Shown here in pieces: positions 43,280-53,902 of a stretch of 64,000 bases of DNA. A model generated the notes under the pieces. The model made no database searches. It worked only from the letters and a program-made list of their open reading frames with translations, and was not told the DNA's origin. Source of the DNA: Meghimatium bilineatum. Its lineage: Eukaryota; Mollusca; Gastropoda; Stylommatophora; Philomycidae. The DNA lies in contig CM067299.1 in the NCBI GenBank assembly GCA_034231615.1, positions 17,252,555 to 17,316,554 on the forward strand, given 5' to 3'. Each line of letters begins with the position of its first letter. The stretch's first letter is position 1. The translations under genes were made by a program, and so were the position numbers.

Positions 43280-43735
43280 AAACAAGGAGTCAGACATAGA
43301 TACGTGCTTTCACCAGACCTGTTCTCTTTATACAGTGAAAACTAAACAAATTGGAAAGTGGGAAATTAGAGGCAACAGAGATGTGGTTCTACAGAAGAAT
43401 GCTGAGAATACAATGGACTGCCAGAAAAACTAATGTAGATGTGTTGAAAGAGTCAAATGCGAATCGGACCTTAATCAATAATATAAGAAAAAGGCAATCT
43501 TCTTTTTTTTTGCCACTTCATGAGACAGGCAGGTTTAGAGAACATAGTCACAACAGGCAACATTGAAGGCAACAGAAACAGAGGGCGAGAACGTGAGAAA
43601 ATATTAGACAGTTTGACAACCTGGCACGGCAAGGAAACAACAACGACTTTGATACATAATACTGTGGACAGACAGCTGCGGAGAGCCATGACCGCCTACG
43701 CCAGCCGGCATGGCACCTGATAATGATGACTAATC
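43280..43735 (+). mobile_element. LINE-C with internal deletion
   Basis: RT motif B remains as RHRYVLSPDLFSLYSE (43290-43340). It is joined directly to KQIGKWEI, skipping motifs C to E. Then come TARKTNVDVLKESNANRTLI, MRQAGLENIVTTGNIEGNRN and DRQLRRAMTAYASRHGT-stop at 43720. Frameshifts occur at the A/T runs near 43500. Confidence 0.8.
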
Positions 43736-43739
43736 CATA

Positions 43740-44570
43740 AAGCGGATGCATTTTGGAGACTATAATATAGTCTTGAGATGTGCTGACAAAGCAACTGCTG
43801 CATAACCAGTGCACACCAATATGCCTAAACGACGAAAGCTGAGAGGTGTTCCATTGAATAGATTCATGTGCACAATATATAACGAGAACAATAATAATTT
43901 ACAACATGTTACATTTACACATATCTAGGAAGAAAATTGTGACATTTCATTAGTAAACACTCCGTTTCCAATAAATGTTATCTGCCAATAGAAGCAGTTC
44001 TCAGAAACAATGAGATATACGTGAGCAGGAATGTGCGATGTGGTTAATATCCCGATACAATTGATTGTCTAGGAATCGCCGCCAGAGAATCCAATTTACA
44101 ACTAGATGTAAGCTGGGCACATGCTGTTGTGATTGCATTGGCGTCTACACTACCTTAGGTCCTATTTGATTTGTTTTGTATTGTGGTAACGTTTATTTCA
44201 TATAGTAATACAGAAACTTTTAATTAAATCTAACAGAATATACCATGTTCAGATACAGTCATGGTATTGTTATTATTTTATAATCAAGAATGACATCTTA
44301 TTTATGTTAGTTGCGATTTGTGGCAGTTTATAAATTACAGCTACAATTTCTTGATCAATTTCTATCTCCTACCTTCGTCTTGTCAAAAAACTGTCAAAAA
44401 TTCAGAGGTCGTCCTCTTCCAGCTAAATAATGTCACTTTTTATCCCTACCCGGGGCTCCCATTCTCAACGAAGGGACAGGCTTCTTAACCAAGAATACAA
44501 CTCACAGTACGCAACTCGGTAACTGCAAATGATTATCCAAAGACACGACCAAATATGTGCTTATTAAAGA
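43740..44570. other. No feature recognised
   Basis: AT-rich; no domain or repeat assignment. Confidence 0.45.
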
Positions 44571-44577
44571 TATATGG

Positions 44578-44638
44578 TAACGGTAAGGTAAATGTAGGTC
44601 CCATGTCAGCAATATGCAGTCGTGGATGAGTATAACCC
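44578..44638 (+). repeat. Left arm of a dispersed inverted repeat pair
   Basis: GGTAAGGTAAATGTAGGTCC, CATGTCAGC and GTGGATGAGTATAAC match the reverse complement of 45128-45190. A GGTAAAGGTAGGTCCCATG core suggests the 3' end of another retroposon family. Confidence 0.7.
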
Positions 44639-44639
44639 C

Positions 44640-44870
44640 AGCCAATATTAGGTAAGGTTACCAGTTCCTTTCCTTACTATCTTTACCTCCGCTAACTGAT
44701 TCGGCAAGTGCCCATTTACAGCTGGGTCGACTAGAGGAACGGTCATGTCAGGCCCGAAATCACGACCGGTTTTTCTTTGTCCGGACGTCATTTCGAAACT
44801 GGCACGCTGTAACCGAGTGATAGGAAACAACTACGCTCACTTAACTACGCTACCACGCTCCTCGATAAAT
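44640..44870 (-). mobile_element. tRNA-headed SINE related to SINE-1
   Basis: The minus strand starts GAGGAGCGTGGTAGCGTAGT, an A-box-like head. Its body contains CGACCCAGCTGTAAATGGG, close to the SINE-1 body (CGACCCAGCCTCAAATGGG), then GGAGGTAAAGATAG. It therefore shares a core with SINE-1 but has a different head. Confidence 0.65.
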
Positions 44871-45127
44871 AGCAAAATATGAAATAAAACGGTGTAGATG
44901 TAAAAGAAAGAAACCATACATTATAAATTTACATAATTTAATTTTCAGAAGAAAATGATATTTTTAGAGTTATCTGTGCAGGTGTCTGTCTTCTTCCATC
45001 AACTTCATCCTTGATCTGAGCATACAGAAGTCCATAGTATTTTGATCTAGATTTGTTTCTAGTGTCATGATGTTTGTACCAGCATCTCTCTCATATACAG
45101 GACATTCTTAGCTGCTGCGGCTTAGTA

Positions 45128-45190
45128 CATGAAGAGTTATCTTCATCCCCGACGCAGATGCCATGGGACCTACCTTTACCTTTACCTTAA
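45128..45190 (-). repeat. Right arm of a dispersed inverted repeat pair
   Basis: Reverse complement of the 44578-44638 element, reading GGTAGGTCCCATGGCATCTG and GGGGATGAAGATAAC on minus. Confidence 0.7.
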
Positions 45191-45205
45191 AGTCTGTATT
45201 CTCCA

Positions 45206-45395
45206 GTAAGTAAAAAGTAAAGTAACCCATAGCATTTATTAATGCCGTAGGGGTGTGAGATGTTAGCGATCTCACATTTCACAGGCTCTGCAAATGAGGG
45301 CGGTAGCCATCTCCTCTCCCTCGCAGTCTTTACTTCCCGGATTAATCCGGTACCCATTTAAGGCTGGGTCGACCTGGGAGCCGTTGTGATCTGAA
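45206..45395 (-). mobile_element. SINE-1, copy without the tRNA head
   Basis: It is nearly identical to 1571-1760 (GCATTTATTAATGCCGTAGG, ATCTCACATTTCACAGGCTC, CCGGATTAATCCGGTACCC). It stops before the tRNA-like head, a 5' truncation as expected for retroposition. Confidence 0.85.
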
Positions 45396-45762
45396 AACAT
45401 TTTGTGCTGCTTGTTCACATCTACCAGAACCGTGTCGTTATTCTTGTTTTTATTTATGTTATCTCAGTCTTGAATTGTGTGAAAGTGTGAGGCGGCTGTG
45501 TCTTATTATGAGGGGTGGAATTGCAAATTGCTTTGTTCTACTCATAATTATATGTTCATCGAGTGTTAGTTTTTGTGACTTTATGAATTGGTTATGATCA
45601 TTTATTATTTTCTTATGGTAAGTGATTGGTACATCTTGCTGGTTATCGTCAGTACTCTTCCTAGATAATTGATCTGCTCACATATCTCTATGGTATTCGA
45701 CAGTACGATGTATCAGTTCTATGGCTAATATCCTGGTCTTGCAATTCAGTCAATAGTGTTTG

Positions 45763-45902
45763 CAGATCTGGGAGTTTTTCAGATCTGGGAGTTTTTCAGA
45801 TCTGGGAGTTTTTCAGATCTGGGAGCTTTTCAGATCTGGGAGTTTTTCAGATCTGGGAGCTTTTCAGATCTGGGAGTTTTTCAGATCTGGGAGTTTTTCA
45901 GA
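45763..45902. repeat. 17-bp minisatellite, about 8 copies
   Basis: Units of CAGATCTGGGAGTTTTT with a T/C variant. Confidence 0.95.
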
Positions 45903-45993
45903 CTAAAGGACTTGCAGTACTCATCTTGGATATATCATACAAACCACAGATTTTGGACACAGATTGGATTACAACAGCTGTTCAGTTATCATT

Positions 45994-46325
45994 TCTTCGT
46001 CTTCTTCTGCGTTCGCTCTTTGAAAACCAACACGAAATTCGTGTGATTTTACGCCGAGGAGCGAGAAGTACGTTGTGCTGCTAGTTTAGAACATGTGGTA
46101 TTTGCACCTCGGATGGGCAAGCACATCCATTTTCGTCATGCCTTTAATTCTGGTAGTGTGCTTCCAATGTACAACTGTGAACTTGATTTTTACAGGTCAC
46201 AACATGTCATCGGGTGGCAGCCTACGTGGAGACGGTAGTCGGGGGTTTAGGCTTGGGTCGATTACGTCAATCTCGTTTGAGGTGTTTTCTGCCAGTGAAC
46301 TGGTCTCGCGTAATTAAATATATTA
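45994..46325 (-). mobile_element. SINE-4 copy
   Basis: The tail complement TTCTTCGTCTTCTTCTGCGT is followed by CACGAAATTCGTGTGATTTT, CGCCGAGGAGCGAGAAGTAC and GTTGTGC. A second copy lies at 55435-55665 (TCCGTGCGATTTTCGCCGGG, then ACGTTGTGCC). The tail resembles those of SINE-2 and SINE-3. Confidence 0.65.
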
Positions 46326-46329
46326 TGTT

Positions 46330-46850
46330 TGTGCCCATTGGTGGGTACTTCACCTTTTATCTTCTCGAGCATGATTTAGATATGTGGTGTTCGTCCGTCT
46401 AAGTCCACGATAACCAATTAGTTCAACTGGGATGTTCAAGATAATAATATCTGCTGTGCCCAACTGTGACTAATGAGTCCAATCCGTGCTTAGACTTGTC
46501 TGCCATGCTCTGGGCACGTGCAGGTGTAGACTTGTGGAAATTGAGCAGCTCTGGTAGCGCGTTGTTGTTGCGCAGCTTGATGGCTGAGGTTCTCTGCAGC
46601 TGCTGCACCACTCTTGATCATGTGGTACCAGAAGGGTCTCTTTTGGGCAAGATTCTGTGTGTATTTTAACGTAAGCAAGTGATGTCTTATGAATGTATTT
46701 AAAACGCATTTTCTGTCCTACTGCCTTGCGGGAGAGAGTCTTGAGTTTTCCATACAACTTTGTTTTCGGTAGACAATGATATATATGGACGATGTGCCTG
46801 TCCAGTTTGTCTGTACCTTCATCAACATTGTATGTATGCTTCTTGATTCT
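46330..46850. other. Unassigned; one 127-codon minus frame
   Basis: The minus frame 46853-46470 (VGQKMRFKYIHKTSLAYVKI) is open for 127 codons but matches nothing I know. It starts inside the LINE-RH tail, so it is probably chance. Confidence 0.35.
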
Positions 46851-46854
46851 CAAT

Positions 46855-47045
46855 TTCTTGATTAGAAACTGGCCTCACAGCACGTGGGGCATTCCCATAA
46901 GTTCTCCGCCCTCTGTTCCAGCAGCCATTCGACTCGATGTGTTTCGAGTCCAATGCCGCCAAAACAGACGTCGTCATCAAGGCACAACTCTGGCCCTTGC
47001 GACAGGTTTCTTTGTTGTTCCGCCCACCCACGCCGTGCCCGTAAC
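46855..47045 (-). mobile_element. LINE-RH 3' terminus
   Basis: A minus frame reads RVEWLLEQRAENLWECPTCC, EASF-stop, then the trailer AATCAAGAAATTGAGAATCA. This matches the end of the 25.7-kb copy (GWLLERRAEHLWECPVCCEA) including the trailer. Confidence 0.8.
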
Positions 47046-47129
47046 TAATTCAAGTACAACGTCGGCCTGTCGGAACAACATAGTAACTGTTATGGAAGGT
47101 TACGACTACGCCTGTATGTATGCTTTCAG

Positions 47130-47345
47130 ACTTACAATGCATCCAGTACTTCACTGACTGGTATTGTATCCCACCAATGGATGTTGAGAACGTTATAAAG
47201 GCATCATAGGTAGAAGCGGTTGAGTTTTGTGGCGTGTCTAGCATATACTGTCCAGGTTTCACAGGCTTATAGAAGTTATGATATTGCTACTGCTTGGTAA
47301 ACTATTAGTTTGGTGGTAGTTGTTATTCCCCTTCTTTGTAAAACA
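47130..47345 (-). mobile_element. LINE-A C-terminal scrap
   Basis: The minus strand reads VLQRRGITTTTKLIVYQAV, then ACETWTVYARHATKLNRFYL, NVLNIHWWDTIPVSEVL with one or two stops. This parallels LINE-A at 61.0 kb (KTWTVYRRNIRMLNHFHTTC). Confidence 0.75.
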
Positions 47346-47501
47346 TCGACGGTAAAGTTGGGCCCGGGTTTGTTAACCCTACCGAGAAGTCATTCACCGA
47401 TATCTTGAACCCGTCTTCCAAATATATCAGACCATGTGCATGGACTTACCGAAGATTAATTCAATACAAACACATAGGGTTTAAAAGTTATAAAGTATTG
47501 A

Positions 47502-47618
47502 TTCATTGTTGAGACCAACGGGAATTTAACCAGTCCGTTCAACGGCACCAAATCGCCTAGCAACTATTAGATTTTGGTGCCGTTGAAAGGACTGGTTCAA
47601 TTCCTGTTGGTCTCAAGA
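47502..47618. repeat. 46-bp-arm palindrome with a tRNA-like 3' half
   Basis: The left arm TTGAGACCAACGGGAATTTA... and right arm ...TCAATTCCTGTTGGTCTCAA are inverted copies over about 46 bp with few mismatches, around a ~15-bp loop. Each arm contains a B-box-like GGTTCAATTCC, and its TGGTCTCA end resembles a tRNA acceptor 3' strand. It could be a MITE or two head-to-head tRNA-like SINE pieces. Confidence 0.8.
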
Positions 47619-47699
47619 ATTTTTCAATTGTCCTCTGGCTTCCTACTTGGATTTACTTGTATAAACTATTGAATTCATTGAACTGGGGTATCTCTATAT

Positions 47700-47897
47700 G
47701 TCCTTTTGAACAAAGAGGCACGACGCCTGTTGAGAATGCTACTCATACTACTTAATTCCGTTTCTCTATGTGATAATCCCCATAGATCTAAACAAACACT
47801 ACTTTTTTTTTTACAAGACGTCACAGAACTAATTCGAACCTGTGGCCTCTTCAGCACATGATAAGCACCCTAACCTCTACGCTAGTGGGATTCCCGA
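47700..47897 (-). mobile_element. tRNA-headed SINE, truncated
   Basis: The minus strand from 47897 reads GGGAATCCCACTAGCGTAGA, GGTTAGGGTGC (A-box region) and CACAGGTTCGAATTAG (B-box GGTTCGAAT). The 3' boundary is uncertain. Confidence 0.6.
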
Positions 47898-47939
47898 CAT
47901 TAAATACACGCGTGTAATCATTAGACTACAATAACAAGA

Positions 47940-48010
47940 AAAATGTATATAATTCACCGTTTTCTGAATGAGATTGAGCACAGATGTTTACCCGAAATGC
48001 AATTAAGTCG
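47940..48010 (+). mobile_element. Possible LINE-RH terminal scrap
   Basis: FLNEIEHRCLPEMQ in a plus frame resembles the LGETEHxWVCPE motif at 36.3 and 42.9 kb. Very short. Confidence 0.3.
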
Positions 48011-48255
48011 ATTTTGTTAACTAATATAAAATTACCAATAACTTGTGCATTTATCACTGTTAAGTAATCGATATACCGAATGATTAATACACGGAGGCAC
48101 GTAAGGCGTGTAGTTATGCTTTTTGCAAAGGCTCGAAGCTCATAAACCTGTGACTGTATGATATTGAGAGAGTGTAAGACTGAAGCCTAGCTCTGCACAC
48201 TATAATAAATAAATACAGTATAAGGAAATTAAATCACGCGTTAATATTATCCAGT

Positions 48256-48315
48256 TAAAATTGACGCATTCATCTATAAGTGACGCATCAATTGACAGTT
48301 GACGCATCCATCTAC
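48256..48315. repeat. 19-bp minisatellite, left remnant
   Basis: TGACGCATCCATCTACAAT-type units continue at 49005 on the other side of the LINE-B insertion. Confidence 0.8.
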
Positions 48316-48319
48316 AATA

Positions 48320-49004
48320 TAACATAGGAAGCATAGGGGATCAAAGGAATGTAATAGGAAACAATATAACAGCAGACGGCAAGGGCAGTAAAAAAATACA
48401 CAATAAATGTAGTAAAGCATACCAAGCCATAGGAAGCAATATAACAACAGACGACAAGAGAAGTAAATAAATACACAATAGATGTTGTAAAGCATACCAA
48501 GCCCTAGGGAAAATGACACCAATCTCCAGAATAAAAAATATCTATTTTAACATCAAAATAACACTATCCAAAACGATTATTATGCCAACGCTGTGCTACC
48601 AAAGCCAAACATGGACAACGACAGCACAAGACAAACTTAAACTTGTAACGGCTAAAATAGCATGCTTACGCAGAATCCTAGGAATATCGCTAAGAGACAG
48701 AGTCAGAAATGAGGATATAGACAAAGAACCGGCACAGCCCCAATCTTGGAATATATAAAGAGCCAACAGATCAAATGGTTTTCACACATCGGCAGACTAC
48801 CACCAGACAGCATACCACAGTAAGCTATGCTACATAGATACAGTGAAGGCAGACCTAGAGGTCGACCACGAAAATGATGGACCACCGAAATAAAAGAGTC
48901 AACAAATTCCACAATATATTCAGCACACACGAGGGCCATCTCTAGGGAACTCTTCTACCCCTGACGCTGAACGACAGCAAAGGATTTAGCAAATAGATAG
49001 ATAG
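48320..49004 (+). mobile_element. LINE-B C-terminal fragment inserted in a minisatellite
   Basis: The plus strand encodes a duplicated RT segment (NNITADGKGSKKIHNKCSKA, then SNITTDDKRSK-stop-IHNRCCKAYQAL). It continues with TLSKTIIMPTLCYQSQTWTT, ACLRRILGISLRDRVRNED and a frameshifted GRPRK region. It ends STPDAERQQRI with a GATA tail (48988-49005). The 19-bp array flanks both sides, so LINE-B entered an existing array. The target duplication cannot be separated from the repeat. Confidence 0.85.
48340..48495. repeat. 78-bp tandem duplication within the LINE-B RT
   Basis: Two copies of TAGGAAACAATATAACAGCA through GTAAAGCATACCAAGCC, about 78 bp apart. 78 is a multiple of three, so the frame is kept between copies. 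Confidence 0.88.
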
Positions 49005-49377
49005 ATAGCATCCATCTACAATTGACGCATCCATCTACAACTGACGCATCCATCTACAACTGATGCATCCATCTACAACTGACATATCCATCTATAATTC
49101 ACACATCCATCTATAATTGACACATCCATCTATAATTGAAACATCCATCTATAAATGACACATCCATCTATAATTGACACATCCATCTACAACTTACACA
49201 TCCATCTATAATTCACACATCCATCTATAATTCACACATCCATCTATAATTGACACATCCATCTATAATTGACACATCCATCTATAAATGACACATCCAT
49301 CTATAATTGACACATCCATCTACAACTGACACATCCATCTATAATTGACACATCCATCTATAATTGACTCATCCAGC
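49005..49377. repeat. 19-bp minisatellite, about 19 copies
   Basis: Units of CACATCCATCTATAATTGA with CTACAACT and AAATGA variants. Confidence 0.94.
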
Positions 49378-49419
49378 AAAGAGAATCAATACTACAATTT
49401 CTATAATTTAAAATGTATT

Positions 49420-49615
49420 TTTTAATTTCATATTTTCCTTGTATACTATGTTTTCGTGACATGTAACTTCATATATTGCCATCGAATTTTATCGTGTTTC
49501 TTCCAGATATGTCAGTTTCCAACAGAAAACTTCATGTATTCTTCGGTCAACTTTGGTGTTTCATTCTCAGCTTGTCTGTCCATATCATGATTAAGACCTT
49601 TTGGTTGAAACGCCC
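49420..49615 (+). repeat. Pyrimidine-biased stretch ending in ATGATTAAGACC...GGTTGAAACG
   Basis: 49586-49612 reads CATGATTAAGACC, TTTT, GGTTGAAACG. GACC and GGTT can pair around the TTTT loop. This is a diverged copy of the 20.45-kb module with a different but still complementary stem. Confidence 0.55.
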
Positions 49616-49719
49616 ACTCCTGATATTTTTTTCACTTAAAACTAGTATTTAACACAATACATCCCATCGAGGTCAACTCCTTGAAGTGAAGATGGGGCGT
49701 AGTCCAGCTTACGCTCAGA

Positions 49720-49868
49720 ACTAAGATTGATCGGGCCATCTCCTAAATCGACCTGGTCCACAGTCCTGTTTAAGCAAGCATGGTTGCTGAAATCGGCAAT
49801 ACGTGGTCAATAAGCACACTGCCAACAATAGAATCACGCGAAATGCAACATGTATACACCATCAACAC
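49720..49868. repeat. Dispersed repeat, copy 1
   Basis: CGGGCCATCTCCTAAATCGA, CCTGGTCCACAGTC and GTGGTCAATAAGCACACTGC match 51725-51858 in the same orientation. The class is unknown. Confidence 0.7.
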
Positions 49869-50145
49869 ATCATATATTGTATTTTGTATCTTAATTGTCT
49901 GTAGCTTAGAGAGAACCAAAAATGTAAAAATACTAACGATTTTAACACATAAGTCGGATGTCTAAGGCAATAGAGCATGTAACGACAACATAACACGTAT
50001 CTGTTGTTTGGGCTATGTCTTCCTGGAAATTTGAAGGACGACTGTCTTTCTACAATAGAGATACATAGGAAGTTAGAGAATTAACGCTAACAAAGTAAAG
50101 AACTAGGATATTCAAGATACGAAATCCAGGAACCGTCTAGTAGAT

Positions 50146-50400
50146 CAGTGCTTCTCAACTGTTTTTGGTTCACTTTAGACTACGGTAAGCCGCTAAAACA
50201 ACCAGTTAACCAGGCCCCATGTGTCGGAAAGCTGCTAATACAGCCAGTTAAGCATATCTCTTTTGTCAGCAAGCCGCTAAAGCAGTCAGTTAAGCAGATC
50301 CTTTTTGTCGACAAGCTGCTAATACATCCAGTTAAGCAGATCCTTTTCGTCGACAATCTGCTAAAACATTCATTTTATGGATACACCTAAATAAATTATG
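50146..50400. mobile_element. hAT-like terminus with internal 42-bp repeats
   Basis: 50147 starts CAGTGCTTCTCAACTGTTTT, very like the CAGTGGTTCTCAAC end of Charlie-type hAT elements. It is followed by about four 42-bp units (50187-50370, containing CCAGTTAAGCAGATCCTTTT). The opposite terminus was not found, so it is a partial element. Confidence 0.5.
50187..50370. repeat. 42-bp repeat, about 4 copies
   Basis: Units of AAGCTGCTAATACATCCAGT and TAAGCAGATCCTTTTTGTCG. Confidence 0.88.
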
Positions 50401-50800
50401 CCAGTAAAGGAAAACCCTAACGGAGACTTCAAAAAACACGAACACTGAACAAATAGCCGGAAGACATAATTGAAGATTTGAGATGCTATGATATAAAATA
50501 AGATCTTCGTGGAAAGAAAACAAGGCAAATAAAGAAGTTCCAGAAAGACAGGAAGAAAAAAGGACTGGCTATAAAAAGTAAAATCAAGAAATAAAATATT
50601 TTGAGTTTACAAAATGAATTGGATAAAGACTGCTTGAAAGAAAATATTAATAGAACGAAGTTAATGCTAGAAAGATATACAAGTGAGTAGGAAAATTTAA
50701 AATTGATGGACAAAAAGAAAGAAGTCTGTTAGAGTTCAGTTCCTCAATAAGAGACACGGAATGTTGAAGGTGAATTGTAGAGATCCTAGAATATTGAGGC
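50400..50800. other. Purine-rich, unassigned
   Basis: Plus strand is rich in A and G; no feature recognised. Confidence 0.4.
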
Positions 50801-50805
50801 GTTAT

Positions 50806-50985
50806 TTTTTCTTCTTCTTCTTCTTCAGCGTTCAATCTCAAACTACTGCTGGATCTCTCTTGTCGCAGGACGATGTTCCTACTAGATTTCCAGCAGGATG
50901 TAGTCTAGAGAATTGAATTCCATTGTGTCGCCGGTTTATTTGTGCAAATGGTCCAACACATCCGTATTCGGCAGATACGGTATTT
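50806..50985 (-). mobile_element. SINE-3 copy
   Basis: Tail complement CTTCTTCTTCTTCTTCAGCG, then CTACTGCTGGATCTCTCTTG, CCAGCAGGATGTAGTCTAGA, GTCGCCGGTTTATTTGTGC and ACACATCCGTATTCGGC. Nearly the same extent as the 23.9-kb copy. Confidence 0.8.
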
Positions 50986-50989
50986 AACA

Positions 50990-51720
50990 ATGATTACTAC
51001 GATGATGATGATAATGAATTCTGTACTAGTATACAGATTTTCATCATTTTTTATGTTATAACATTATGACCAAACTTATAAGCAAAGTCTATATTTCTGA
51101 ACATTATCAGTAATTGCTTCTGGCATCCCATGACTTTAAGAACGCGTTTATATGACCTATGACCTTTTAGTGTCTCTAGTTTACTCGTACCATTTCTAAA
51201 AGAAAACCACAAAACGAAGTCAGCTCATCTCATCCTTATAGTTACGGTGAAGGTGGCTCCGTTGCATATCATGCCATAGGCCAAAAGTTAAAACTCTAGG
51301 TAATGATATTTTACGGTTCACAAAAGGACACGAGAAAACATGCGCAAAATTGACTTTTCAATCGAAACGTCTTTATCAGTTATAACATATAACACGACAA
51401 GATAAAACGTTACTGCCGATGAATATATCATTGCGAGATAAATCAGACAAGACGAGTAATGGACTGACATGATTAATAATTAGTTATAAGAGAAAACTGA
51501 GGGAACGAAGACGAAAAAATGTGAAGAGGACAGACAGAACTCAACGGGATATTTATATGTCGAAATAAAGGGTGCTAATACCGAAATGCCGTGGGGTACT
51601 ATGAATGAAGGATATACCATTTCTATTTTTTCTTTTCTTCGCTACTTTTTGTCTACACACTCAGACAAATTTTTTTTTGCCCAATCGAAATTATTAGTCC
51701 AGCAAACACAGGTTCGAAAC
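50990..51720 (-). other. Mostly unassigned; minus-strand copy of the GAAACGT module
   Basis: On the minus strand a pyrimidine-rich stretch (51560-51480) precedes CTGATAAAGACGTTTCGATT at 51379-51351, the same order as in the other modules but with altered bases. The rest shows no feature. Confidence 0.4.
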
Positions 51721-51721
51721 T

Positions 51722-51860
51722 AACATTGGACGGGCCATTCCCTATATCGAGCAGGTCCACAGTCTCGCCCAAGAAAATACAGGTGCTGAAGTGGACAATA
51801 CTTGATCAATAGGCGCACCTCAACCATAGTATCACGTGAAACTCTGCATGTATATATATC
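51722..51860. repeat. Dispersed repeat, copy 2
   Basis: TGGACGGGCCATTCCCTATA, CAGGTCCACAGTC and CACGTGAAACTCTGCATGTA parallel 49720-49868. Confidence 0.7.
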
Positions 51861-52024
51861 ATTTTTCAAATGGATACCGAGCGAGGTCATCAGAAGAGCA
51901 GGATTTGAAAGCAATCTCCGGATATCTCGGGATCCGAGAGTCTGTTCCATTGTATTGTGTTGCAACAGGAGTTGCACTTTTCTTCTATTGGAATAATATT
52001 TACTGCGGTCTTGTGTATTATACA

Positions 52025-53875
52025 TATTCTGAAGTAGCGATGTGAGGTGTAATCTGCAGTAGCAATGTGAGATGTATTCTACAGTAGCGATGTGCGGTGT
52101 ATTCTGCAGTAGAAATGTGAGGTGTAATCTGCAGTAATGATGTGAGGTGTAATCTGTAGTATCGATGTGAGGTGTATTCTGCTGTAGCGATGTGAGGTGT
52201 ATTCTGCAGTAACGATGTGAGGTGTATTCTGCAGTAGAAATGTGAGGTGTAATCTGTAGTAGCGATGTGAGGTGTATTCTGCAGTAGCGATGTGTGGTGT
52301 AATCTGAAGTAGCGATGTGAGGTGTAATCTGCAGTAGCGATGTGAGGTGTAATCTGGAGTAGCGATGTGAGGTGTACTCTGCAGTAGCGATGGGAGGTGT
52401 ATTCTGCAGTAGCGATGTGAGGTGTAATCTGCAGTAGCGATGTGAGGTGTAATCTGCAGTAGCGATGTGCGATGTATTTTACAGTAGCGAAGAGAGGTGC
52501 ATTCTACAGTAGCGATAGTATAGGTGTAATCTGCAGTAGCGATGTGAGGTGTATTCTGCAGTAGCGATGTGAGGTGTATTCTGCAGTAGCGATGTGAGGT
52601 GTATTCTGCAGTAGTGATATGAGGTGTAATCTGCAGTAGCGATGTGAGGTGTATTCTGCAGTAGCGATGTGAGGTGTATTCTGCAGTAGCGATGTGAGGT
52701 GTATTCTGCAGTAGCGATGTGAGGTGTATTCTGCAGTAGCGATGTGAGGTGTATTCTGCAGTAGTGATATGAGGTGTAATCTGCAGTAGCGATGTGAGGT
52801 GTATTCTGCAGTAGTGATATGAGGTGTAATCTGCAGTAGCGATGTGAGGTGTATTCTGCAGTAGTGATATGAGGTGTAATCTGCAGTAGCGATGTGAGAT
52901 GTATTTTACAGTAGCGAAGAGGGGTGCATTCTGCAGTAGCAATATTATAGGTGTATTTTGTAGTAGCGATGTGAGGTGTATTCTTCAGTGGAGATGTGAG
53001 GTGTATTCTGCAGTAGAAATGTGAGGTGTAATCTGCAGTAATGATGTGAGGTGTAATCTGTAGTATCGATGTGAGGTGTATTCTGCTGTAGCGATGTGAG
53101 GTGTATTCTGCAGTAACGATGTGAGGTGTATTCTGCAGTAGAAATGTGAGGTGTAATCTGTAGTAGCGATGTGAGGTGTATTCTGCAGTAGCGATGTGTG
53201 GTGTAATCTGAAGTAGCGATGTGAGGTGTAATCTGCAGTAGCGATGTGAGGTGTAATCTGGAGTAGCGATGTGAGGTGTACTCTGCAGTAGCGATGGGAG
53301 GTGTATTCTGCAGTAGCGATGTGAGGTGTAATCTGCAGTAGCGATGTGAGGTGTATTCTGCAGTAGCGATGTGAGGTGTAATCTGCAGTAGCGATGTGCG
53401 ATGTATTTTACAGTAGCGAAGAGAGGTGTAATCTGGAGTAGCGATGTGAGGTGTACTCTGCAGTAGCGATGTGAGGTGTATTCTGCAGTAGCGATGTGAG
53501 GTGTAATCTGCAGTAGCGATGTGAGGTGTAATCTGCAGTAGCGAAGAGAGGTGCATTCTACAGTAGCGATAGTATAGGTGTAATCTGCAGTAGCGATGTG
53601 AGGTGTAATCTGCTGTAGCGATGTGAGGTGTAATCTGCAGTAGCGATGTGAGGTGTATTCTGCAGTAGCGATGTGAGGTGTATTCTGCAGTAGTGATATG
53701 AGGTGTATTCTGCTGTAGCGATGTGAGGTGTAATCTGCAGTAGCGATGTGAGATGTATTTTACAGTAGCGAAGAGGGGTGCATTCTGCAGTAGCAATATT
53801 ATAGGTGTATTTTGTAGTAGCGATGTGAGGTGTATTCTTCAGTGGAGATGTGAGGTGTATTCTGCAGTAGGGATG
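52025..53875. repeat. 25-bp minisatellite, about 74 copies, with ~0.9-kb duplication
   Basis: Units of AGTAGCGATGTGAGGTGTAT plus TCTGC. A marked series of variants (GTAGAAATG, GTAATGATG, GTATCGATG) at 52108-52200 recurs at about 53005-53100. An identical end block (GTAGCAATATTATAGGTGTA) occurs at 52937 and 53789. This shows one tandem duplication of roughly 0.9 kb. Minus-strand frames of 287 and 283 codons are by-products of a stop-poor unit. Confidence 0.95.
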
Positions 53876-53902
53876 TGACTTGTTTCTTTGAAATTATACA
53901 AT

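Noticed and set aside
46470..46853. 127-codon frame as a host gene
   Set aside because: No recognisable domain, begins inside a LINE-RH tail and lacks supporting context.
52079..53796. Two long minus frames (287 and 283 codons) as duplicated genes
   Set aside because: They are readings of the 25-bp array; their similarity reflects the block duplication of the array.
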